Virus record (IMG/VR): IMGVR_UViG_3300028840_002584
Span: 1 to 25,711 of that record
Length of the DNA: 25,711 nucleotides
From: a virus
Reading direction: 5' to 3' (one strand)
This document shows, piece after piece, positions 7,470 through 12,723 of this stretch. The number at the start of each line of letters is the position of its first letter. The stretch's first letter is position 1. The notes beneath the pieces were generated by a model, which worked only from the letters and a program-made list of their open reading frames with translations, was not told the DNA's origin and searched no databases. A program made the translations under genes and the position numbers.

Positions 7470-7657
7470 AGTCTGACGTGAGCCTCAACCTGAAGGGGGA
7501 GTTGCAGCGCCGCAAGGACGCTGCGGACCTGTGTTGGGTGTGGGGCGGGGATGAGATCCAGGCGGTCTACCGCGAGTCGTTGGAGGAGGCTCTGGCCTTC
7601 GCCAAGCAGTTCACGGACGAGACGATCGATTCGACCACGAAAGGGAAAGAACCATGA
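7466..7657 (+). CDS. Hypothetical 63-residue protein
   Basis: Starts on an ATGA overlap with the ATPase stop and ends on an ATGA overlap with the next gene, so translation is coupled. It has no motif I recognise; the composition is mixed and soluble, with an acidic helix around SLEEALAFAKQF. The 27-bp repeat covers its first three codons. Context suggests it is co-expressed with the Rad50-like ATPase. Function unknown. Confidence 0.65.
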   Translation: MKSDVSLNLKGELQRRKDAADLCWVWGGDEIQAVYRESLEEALAFAKQFTDETIDSTTKGKEP

Positions 7658-8217
7658 CCCGCACTCTCAACGACGTGCCGACCCTCTCGGTCGGCGCCCA
7701 CCGCGACCCGGCTGCGGGCATGTGCGCCATGGAAGCTGCCGCGTGGCTGGCCGGAGAAGAGCATTCGGATCGCCCGAAGTGCGTCTGCCCGGTGTTGGCT
7801 GCCGCATGTCGTCAGGCAAACGATGATGGTGACGACACCGTCCGGGAGCGGCTGCGGCAGATGCTCCCGGTGCTGATCGGCACGCGCTCGACCATCGAGG
7901 TCGAGCGCCGTCGCGCCTACACATTCACGGATACGGCGGTGAGGGTCCTCGCCCCGCTTGCGCTGGATGCTGCGGGGCTGGGGGCGGAAGCGGAGCGTCT
8001 GCGGGCGCTTCCGCCAGTGGTCGACCGGACCACTGCACGCGCCGCCGCCGTCCGCGCCGCCGACGCCGCCGTCTGCGCCGCCGCCGTCCGCGCCGCCGCC
8101 GTCCGCGCCGCCGCCGTCCGCGCCGCCGACGCCGCCGTCTGCGCCGCCGACGCCGCCGCCGTCTGGGTGTCGCTGCTCGACGCAATCGAACGGGCAGCGA
8201 AGATTGGTGGCGAGTGA
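7654..8217 (+). CDS. Phage protein with MEAxAWLAGE...DRPKCV motif and Ala-rich repeats
   Basis: A 187-residue protein. Residues about 20-60 (GMCAMEAAAWLAGEE, then SDRPKCVCPVLAA) match an uncharacterised family frequent in phages of GC-rich bacteria, where the pattern is cysteine-MEA...GE.SDxPxCxxPVxAA. Residues about 130-172 are a low-complexity tract built from AAAVR and AADAAVC units, encoded by 15-bp and 21-bp DNA repeats (8041-8166). GGGAAAGAACC precedes the ATG. It overlaps both neighbours by about 4 nt or less. The biochemical role of the family is unknown to me. Confidence 0.7.
   Translation: MTRTLNDVPTLSVGAHRDPAAGMCAMEAAAWLAGEEHSDRPKCVCPVLAAACRQANDDGDDTVRERLRQMLPVLIGTRSTIEVERRRAYTFTDTAVRVLAPLALDAAGLGAEAERLRALPPVVDRTTARAAAVRAADAAVCAAAVRAAAVRAAAVRAADAAVCAADAAAVWVSLLDAIERAAKIGGE
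8041..8166 (+). repeat. In-frame minisatellite of 15-bp and 21-bp units
   Basis: Units A (15 bp, GCCGCCGCCGTCCGC) and B (21 bp, beginning GCCGCCGACGCC) are arranged A-B-A-A-A-B-B', with starts at 8041, 8056, 8077, 8092, 8107, 8122 and 8143. The B' unit has one extra GCC and ends TGG. All units are multiples of three, so copy-number change would lengthen or shorten the alanine tract without a frameshift. Confidence 0.9.
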
Positions 8218-8594
8218 TGGCCGACGACCTCGTGCGCCCTCAACGCCCAGATGCTGGCCGAAGCATGAAGTCGAACAGTCTTGGTGAACTTCGACACCGC
8301 ATCGAAGACCTGACCGGGTGGACATTCAACCACGCTGACGCGCGGGGTCGAATGTCCTTCTGTGTCGGAAAGGCAACCGATGTGCGGCTCACGGTCGCGC
8401 AGGCAGAGCGGCTGCTGGATCAGGGGGCCGATCGAGACGGATTGGTGCAAATGGATTTGACTGAGGCGTTCGACGCTGTGCAGCGCACGCATGGCTTGGA
8501 CGATGCCACGATGCTGGCGGCGCTTCAGATGTTCATAGCCCGCGAAACCGAATGGGTGCGCCGCCAGGAAGAGAAGCGTGTCGTTCGCGACTGA
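8217..8594 (+). CDS. Hypothetical 125-residue protein
   Basis: Unrecognised, mixed alpha/beta and soluble. The start is ambiguous: an ATG at 8217 overlaps the upstream stop (GTGATG) with GGTGG about 6 nt before it, while an ATG at 8265 lies in the 27-bp repeat and starts MKSNSL, like MKSDVSL of the gene at 7466. If 8265 is right the protein has 109 residues and there is a 47-nt gap before it. The C-terminal half is helical (DATMLAALQMFIARETEWVR). It is overlapped by 17 nt by the next gene. Confidence 0.6.
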   Translation: MADDLVRPQRPDAGRSMKSNSLGELRHRIEDLTGWTFNHADARGRMSFCVGKATDVRLTVAQAERLLDQGADRDGLVQMDLTEAFDAVQRTHGLDDATMLAALQMFIARETEWVRRQEEKRVVRD

Positions 8595-8829
8595 CATGCG
8601 CTACGCGATCCAAGGCGTCGAGCGCAGGATCCTCGACGCCTTGGACGAGGGCACGGTGCTACGTGCGGCAGTACGAACACCTACATGGACTGACGGCGAC
8701 CGGCTGTTGAAGCTGGCCCGTCTGCTGCGCCAGCGCGAAGAGGCGCTGCGATGGCTGGCCTACGCCGAAGACCTGCCTAGCGGGCTCACCGAGGTGGCCG
8801 CCCCCGAATCGAGATACACGGGGATGTAG
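8578..8829 (+). CDS. Hypothetical 83-residue protein
   Basis: Starts with GTG at 8578, well placed after AGGAAGAG; an ATG at 8596 is the alternative. The protein is mostly helical and charged (GDRLLKLARLLRQREEALRW). Its last codons are GGG-ATG-TAG: the reading frame ends inside the 5' acceptor stem of tRNA-Ala, so the gene and the tRNA overlap by 10 nt and transcript processing would remove the CDS stop. No function recognised. Confidence 0.6.
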   Translation: MSFATDMRYAIQGVERRILDALDEGTVLRAAVRTPTWTDGDRLLKLARLLRQREEALRWLAYAEDLPSGLTEVAAPESRYTGM

Positions 8830-8895
8830 CTCAGTTGGGAGAGCATCGGCTTTGCAAGCCGAGGGTCAGGGGTTCGACCCCCCTCATCTCCACCA
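8820..8895 (+). tRNA. tRNA-Ala (anticodon TGC)
   Basis: A full cloverleaf can be drawn: acceptor GGGGATG with CATCTCC (one G-U pair), D-arm GCTC/GAGC, anticodon stem TCGGC/GCCGA with loop TTTGCAA (anticodon at 8853-8855), T-arm with TTCGA, discriminator A at 8892 and encoded CCA at 8893-8895. It decodes GCA/GCG-type alanine codons. The first 10 nt overlap the end of the upstream CDS. Confidence 0.97.
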
Positions 8896-8898
8896 AAT

Positions 8899-8974
8899 GC
8901 CGCTGTAGCTCAATTGGTAGAGCTACTGATTTGTAATCAGTGGGTTGTAGGTTCAAGTCCTATCAGCGGCCCCA
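8899..8974 (+). tRNA. tRNA-Thr (anticodon TGT)
   Basis: Acceptor GCCGCTG pairs with CAGCGGC; D-arm GCTC/GAGC; anticodon stem ACTGA/TCAGT with loop TTTGTAA giving anticodon TGT; T-arm with TTCAA; discriminator C at 8971 and encoded CCA at 8972-8974. It follows tRNA-Ala by 3 nt, so both are probably cut from one transcript. It reads ACA, which is uncommon in this GC-rich genome. Confidence 0.97.
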
Positions 8975-8998
8975 TCTTTCGGTCGCGGCGAAGACCTG

Positions 8999-9004
8999 TA
9001 GACT
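8999..9004 (+). promoter_or_regulatory. -10 box at leaderless distance from the endolysin
   Basis: TAGACT ends exactly 6 nt before the ATG at 9011, matching the spacing seen at 4852, 15133 and 19948. The -35 region at the right distance (CTTTCG) is poor. No ribosome site is seen in the intervening bases. Confidence 0.45.
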
Positions 9005-9010
9005 GCCGCC

Positions 9011-9442
9011 ATGCCGAAGTTCAGCAGCAGTTCCCGCAGCCGATTGGAGACGTGTGACCCACGCCTTCAGGCCCTCTTCACCGCCGTCGTGGAAACGCAC
9101 GACTGCACGATCCTTGAGGGCTTGCGGACGCTAGAGCGCCAGCAGGAGCTTTACCGGCAGGGCAAGTCGAAGCTCGACGGCGTGAACAAGAAGAGCAAGC
9201 ACCAGAGCGACGACGGCGTCAGCCGTGCCGTGGACGTGGCCCCGTATCCGATCGACTGGAATACGCACCAGCCCGCCGTCGCAAAGCGGTGGCTCGACTT
9301 CGCGCGTGCCGTGCTCGCGGAGGCCGAGCGCCAGGGAACCTCTGTGCGCTGGGGCGGCGACTGGGACGGCGACTGGGACCGTGTCTCCGACCCGACCCTC
9401 GACCAGTCCTTCAACGACTGGCCGCACTGGGAACTGCGCTAG
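9011..9442 (+). CDS. Endolysin, M15 family L-Ala-D-Glu/D-Ala peptidase
   Basis: A 143-residue single-domain peptidase like T5 endolysin (137 residues). Metal and catalytic residues are in place: SKHQ with H64, AVDVAP with D75, and DWPHWEL with catalytic D136 and zinc ligand H139. M15C enzymes cut peptide stems in peptidoglycan, usually between L-Ala and D-Glu, to lyse the host at the end of infection. No signal peptide or wall-binding domain is present, so it needs a holin to reach the wall. The gene has its own -10 box. It overlaps the convergent gene at 9439 by 4 nt. Confidence 0.92.
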   Translation: MPKFSSSSRSRLETCDPRLQALFTAVVETHDCTILEGLRTLERQQELYRQGKSKLDGVNKKSKHQSDDGVSRAVDVAPYPIDWNTHQPAVAKRWLDFARAVLAEAERQGTSVRWGGDWDGDWDRVSDPTLDQSFNDWPHWELR

Positions 9443-9687
9443 GGGTGCGCCAGTAGCACGCCGTCCGCAATGAATCCCGAGATCGCGGACTCGTCCCAGA
9501 CCGCATCGTCGGCAAACAAGGTGCTCCCGGTGACTCCGGCGATGGGGTAGACCCGGAACACCCGGCCCTCGTGGACCGTGGGCCGCACCGAGATCACGAC
9601 GCTGCGCGTCTCCTCCTGCACGGGTCCGATGACAATGTCCAGGCCGGTAGCCTGCTCGATCCACGTCTCGTTGCTGTAGTCGGCCAT
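9439..9687 (-). CDS. Hypothetical 82-residue protein
   Basis: Last gene of the leftward operon that begins at 15027. Its ATG follows the upstream stop by one base (TGAGATGG), so translation is coupled. The protein is beta-rich and lacks cysteines or membrane segments. Position directly after the putative virion protein suggests a structural accessory or chaperone, but nothing in the sequence proves this. Confidence 0.6.
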   Translation of the reverse strand: MADYSNETWIEQATGLDIVIGPVQEETRSVVISVRPTVHEGRVFRVYPIAGVTGSTLFADDAVWDESAISGFIADGVLLAHP

Positions 9688-9688
9688 C

Positions 9689-10756
9689 TCAGCTCTCGTT
9701 GTAGAAGACGCAGGCGTCGTAGATGCTGCTGATCAGACTGCCGCCCATGCGGTAGCCCTTCGGCGTTGCGCCCGTGTCGAGCAGGATGCTGCGTGCGGGC
9801 CCTTGCTGTGTCCAGTAGATGCCCCGCAGCCGTCCGCAGTAGCCCGCGTAGTAGGGAGCCTGGGTAGTGCCGCCGATGAAGCGTCCGCGCCAGGACTGCA
9901 ACGGGACGACGGCGAGCCCGCCGTCGAACGTCAGCGTGTTGAAGATGCGCTGGCCCGTTCCGATGCCCGAGCCGCGTGGGGCGATGGTGGCAGGGAACGA
10001 CACAGAGCCCGCTGGAACCGTGGGGTCGAAGACGCCCGCGTGCGCCTGTGCGTTTGCTGCAACGTGACCAAGCGTGACGTTGACTCCCAGGACCGCGCTG
10101 TAAGACCATGTTGACGGCATGGGGGTGATTTGGTTGCCCGAGACGCACATGCCATAGAGGCGATCGTCACTCTCGACGTTGGCCGCGTTGACTCCCTCCA
10201 CAATCGCACCGAAGTAGATGAAGCCGCAGGCGTTGTCGGTGCCGTAGCGGAAGCAGATGGCACACGTCTCAGCCGACGCGACGACCCATACCTTCGTGAT
10301 GGCACTGATGCCGCCGGAGTTCGCCGTAGCGCACCAGAAGCCCGATTCGCGGCCACTCGTGCCGAAGGCATTGACGCCGCTGTACCAATTAGTCGGCGCG
10401 GTCGCGTTGTCGTAACCATCGGGCCCGACCGCCAAGTAGAAGTTGCCGGGACCAACGGTGTCTACCGCTGCCGTCTGTGTGTAGTCGCGATATGACGCCC
10501 GCCTGAAACCCGACGACGCGGAGGCGGGTGCGCCCAAGATCGCGTTGAAGTTGCTGATCGGGCTGCCGGACGGCGCGGTGATGCGGATCGCCGGGTTGCT
10601 GGCGTCCTCGCCCTTCGCGCGAGCCGTCGTCCACTGGTTCGTAGACAAGGCGGCGAACGCAGCCTCGATGGCCGTGAGCACGTCGGCAGTAGACGACGAT
10701 GCAGCCGTCTCAAGGGACGACTGCTCAAAGGTGAGTGCGGGATTGGGGAGGGCCAT
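9689..10756 (-). CDS. Putative virion (tail/fibre-like) protein
   Basis: A 355-residue protein rich in Gly, Ala, Ser, Thr and Asn, low in Lys and with alternating short beta-type segments throughout, a composition usual for tail-tip, fibre or decoration proteins. No recognised domain. The N-terminus (ALPNPALTF) is followed by a helical part (residues ~15-45), which could be an attachment or trimer segment. The start is the ATG in TAATG, overlapping the stop of the proline-rich gene by one base and preceded by GGAG. Sharing an operon with glycosyltransferase and sugar dehydrogenase genes might connect it with host-surface recognition, which is inference. Confidence 0.6.
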   Translation of the reverse strand: MALPNPALTFEQSSLETAASSSTADVLTAIEAAFAALSTNQWTTARAKGEDASNPAIRITAPSGSPISNFNAILGAPASASSGFRRASYRDYTQTAAVDTVGPGNFYLAVGPDGYDNATAPTNWYSGVNAFGTSGRESGFWCATANSGGISAITKVWVVASAETCAICFRYGTDNACGFIYFGAIVEGVNAANVESDDRLYGMCVSGNQITPMPSTWSYSAVLGVNVTLGHVAANAQAHAGVFDPTVPAGSVSFPATIAPRGSGIGTGQRIFNTLTFDGGLAVVPLQSWRGRFIGGTTQAPYYAGYCGRLRGIYWTQQGPARSILLDTGATPKGYRMGGSLISSIYDACVFYNES

Positions 10757-10956
10757 TAGTAGCTCCAACCGGGGGCGAGGGTGTGCTCGTCCACCTCTTG
10801 CGCGCCCGTCACGTCAAGGTTCGTGACCAGCGTGGTGTCGTTGGGCAGCGTGGTCGTTGGGGGCGGTGGTGTGGGGCTCCCGCCGCTATCGGGGATCGGA
10901 GGGAAGATCCGGTCTACGGTGGAGCCGTTCGGAATGATGCGCGTGACCGTTGCCAT
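10756..10956 (-). CDS. Small proline-rich protein
   Basis: A 66-residue protein with a central hinge PTPPPPTTTLP (residues ~29-39) between two short beta-like segments. Such linkers are common in phage tail or baseplate parts. A TACTCT sequence lies 7 nt before the ATG, which could act as an internal -10 for a leaderless start, but this is weak. It is followed without gap by the putative virion protein. Confidence 0.55.
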   Translation of the reverse strand: MATVTRIIPNGSTVDRIFPPIPDSGGSPTPPPPTTTLPNDTTLVTNLDVTGAQEVDEHTLAPGWSY

Positions 10957-10969
10957 GCACCGAAGAGTA

Positions 10970-11134
10970 TCAGTCTTCGCTTGACTCGCAGTCCAAACTC
11001 AGCTTGTGAGCAAGGTATTCGCTGTTGCGGCGATGCCGCAGCCATTCCTTCAATCGGAGGCGTTCAGCCTTCAGCGCGCGTAGCTGCTCTGCTCGTGCGT
11101 CGTTCTTCGCCCGAAGAGTGTCGGGGTCCCACAT
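10970..11134 (-). CDS. Small charged helical protein
   Basis: A 54-residue protein starting MWDPDTLRAK and consisting almost entirely of a charged helix with heptad-like leucines (QLRALKAERLRLKEWL), ending in an acidic tail. It probably forms a coiled coil. The ATG comes just after the TGA of the upstream Cys-rich gene (TGACATG). It is a short gene supported by position within the operon and helix periodicity rather than by a recognised family. Confidence 0.5.
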   Translation of the reverse strand: MWDPDTLRAKNDARAEQLRALKAERLRLKEWLRHRRNSEYLAHKLSLDCESSED

Positions 11135-11135
11135 G

Positions 11136-11528
11136 TCAGCGATCCCAGGGAATCGCGAGCAACGTCTTGAGCGTGTTGCGCCACGACTTGCCCCGAATCG
11201 GCTTGCCACCGGCTCCGGCCCACAAGCGGCACCACGCACCCCAACCCACACGGCCCTCGATCTGCGAGCAGATAATGTCGCCCGTCAGAATGCGGACGTA
11301 GGCAAAGCGGCAGTTTCCGCACACCTGACCCTTGGCTTGCGGCGGCGGGGCTCCGTAAGCGGAGTCCTCCTTCGACATTTTGTAGGGAGGGGTTCCGTCA
11401 CCCAGCAGCCAGTAGACCAGGGGAAGACGTGCGCGCACGCGCGCGGGGAGAGTGCGGAAGCGTTCGACCGCTTCTACGACTTCCGGCTGCGCTTTGCCGG
11501 GAATGCCAGCGTCGGGGTACTCGTTCAT
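11136..11528 (-). CDS. Cys-rich protein with HiPIP-like four-cysteine motif
   Basis: A 130-residue protein. The segment YKMSKEDSAYG followed by VCGNCRF, then a single C and a final WCRLW, matches a phage family resembling high-potential iron-sulfur proteins (K-x-x-KxxAxY...CxxC...C...GWC). Four cysteines (in CGNC, ICS and WCR) could hold an Fe-S cluster or zinc. The N-terminal ~45 residues are helical (EVVEAVERFRTLPARVRAR). The function of these phage proteins is not known to me. It is translationally coupled to the preceding gene (TGAGATG). Confidence 0.65.
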   Translation of the reverse strand: MNEYPDAGIPGKAQPEVVEAVERFRTLPARVRARLPLVYWLLGDGTPPYKMSKEDSAYGAPPPQAKGQVCGNCRFAYVRILTGDIICSQIEGRVGWGAWCRLWAGAGGKPIRGKSWRNTLKTLLAIPWDR

Positions 11529-11529
11529 C

Positions 11530-11790
11530 TCAGCAGCGCCGCAGGTATGCGATACCGAGGATCGTGATCAGGCCGAGGCCCATGAGGCCCGTCAGTTGCG
11601 CCTGATCTGCGATGGACTCAGTCGTCGTCGTCAGCCGGTCGATGCGAGCCGTCAGTTGCGGCGTCGTGTCGATCGTGACCTTGCCGAGCGGCGGGCCTGT
11701 CCGCTGCTGTTGCTGCTGCTGCTGCTGCGACCCTTCCCCCACCGGGACGCGAAAGTCGAAGACGCCAAAGCTGGGAATGTGGTAGCGCAT
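11530..11790 (-). CDS. Small polyglutamine membrane protein
   Basis: An 86-residue protein with eight consecutive glutamines (codons at 11704-11727, CAG with one CAA), a Thr/Asp-rich helical middle, and one C-terminal membrane segment (GLMGLGLITILGIAY) ending in basic RRC. The topology is a tail-anchored or inner-membrane protein. It could be a holin-like or structural protein; there is no recognised domain. The CAG tract is a simple repeat that may vary in length. Confidence 0.6.
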   Translation of the reverse strand: MRYHIPSFGVFDFRVPVGEGSQQQQQQQQRTGPPLGKVTIDTTPQLTARIDRLTTTTESIADQAQLTGLMGLGLITILGIAYLRRC

Positions 11791-11799
11791 GGCGGGATG

Positions 11800-12723
11800 C
11801 TACGCCCGCTTTCGCAAATCTGCTAGCAAACTCGTGACGGGGCCGAGGTCCGAAAGCCGCATGTAGGGCTCGTCGCTTGCGACCACGTTGGCGTACACAG
11901 CCTTGTGGAGATCGGTGAATCCGCTGGAGAATTCCAGCCGCGTCCCCTTGCCGCTCCAACAACTGTCGGTAGACGTGTCGGGGAAATGCAGCGTCAGTTC
12001 CCGGTGGCTCTGCTGCGTCGGATACGGCAGGTACTTGCGGTCGATGGACAAGAGGAAGTCGATCACCGTGTCCTTGAAGACGACCACGCCCATGGCCTCA
12101 CGAGTCGTCAAGGAGCCGATTGAGACGGACTGATGCTCACCGAAAATCCAGCACAGCGCATCGAGCATGTGGATTCCGATGTTCGCGAGGATGCCGCCGC
12201 TCCGACTCGCATCGCCCTTCCATGACCAGTCGTACCACTGGCCCCGAGGCGTGACATAGGTGAGCGTGCCCATGCTGGGGGGCTGGGGGGCCGTGAGGAT
12301 CGACTCACGGAAGGTCTGTAGCTTTTCCGAAAGCCGCAGTTGGTGGACCGGGTAGATGCGCTTCCCGGTGTCTTTTTCCAGCGCGAGCAGCAAATCGAGA
12401 TTGCGCGGGTTGACGACGACGGGCTTTTCGCATATCGCGTGCGCGTCATTCCGTAGAGCCAACCGGCAGTGCGCGTCGTGCAGGTAGTTCGGGGAGCACA
12501 CCGAGACGTAATCCACGCCCTCTCCGTCGCGCCGCAAGCGGTCCAAGTGCCGCTCAAAGCGTTCCACCTCCGTGAAGAAGTGGCAGTCGGGGAAGTACCG
12601 ATCGATCACGCCGATGGAATCGTGCGGGTCCACGATCGCGACCAGATCCCCGCCGATCGCCTTGATGGCTTCCATGTGCCGGGGGGCGACGTAGCCACCC
12701 GCCCCGATCAGAGCAAAACGCAT
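11800..12723 (-). CDS. WlbA/WbpB-like UDP-GlcNAc(A) 3-dehydrogenase (Gfo/Idh/MocA family)
   Basis: A 307-residue NAD-dependent oxidoreductase. The Rossmann motif GAGGYVAPRHM starts at residue 8; the EKP lysine is K100; the NIGIH histidine is H185; TPRGQWYDWSWKGD (158-171) and SSGFTDLH near the end match WlbA of Bordetella and WbpB of Pseudomonas almost motif for motif. Those enzymes oxidise C3 of UDP-N-acetylglucosaminuronate, the first step toward 2,3-diacetamido-uronic acids of LPS O-antigen. No partner aminotransferase or acetyltransferase of that pathway is nearby, so the phage product may feed a host pathway. The ATG in TGATG is chosen; it is coupled to the glycosyltransferase stop. Confidence 0.88.
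   Translation of the reverse strand: MRFALIGAGGYVAPRHMEAIKAIGGDLVAIVDPHDSIGVIDRYFPDCHFFTEVERFERHLDRLRRDGEGVDYVSVCSPNYLHDAHCRLALRNDAHAICEKPVVVNPRNLDLLLALEKDTGKRIYPVHQLRLSEKLQTFRESILTAPQPPSMGTLTYVTPRGQWYDWSWKGDASRSGGILANIGIHMLDALCWIFGEHQSVSIGSLTTREAMGVVVFKDTVIDFLLSIDRKYLPYPTQQSHRELTLHFPDTSTDSCWSGKGTRLEFSSGFTDLHKAVYANVVASDEPYMRLSDLGPVTSLLADLRKRA

Larger units (their letters stand above)
7447..8272 (+). repeat. 27-bp exact direct repeat (7447-7473 and 8246-8272)
   Basis: The sequence spanning the end of the ATPase gene and the start of the next gene (7447-7473, containing GAAGCATGAAGTC) recurs exactly at 8246-8272, inside or just before the gene annotated at 8217-8594. In both copies the repeat carries an ATG-AAG-TC start (MKS...). 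This marks a duplicated gene boundary flanking the two genes at 7466-8217. Confidence 0.9.

Noticed and set aside
8041-8166. CRISPR-like array
   Set aside because: Units are contiguous, in frame and without unique spacers; it is a coding minisatellite.
7447-8272. 27-bp repeat as att sites of an integrated element
   Set aside because: No integrase lies between the copies and the interval has only two small genes; the phage integrase is far away at 15133.
9689-10756. Diversity-generating retroelement target
   Set aside because: No reverse transcriptase or template repeat is present in the window.
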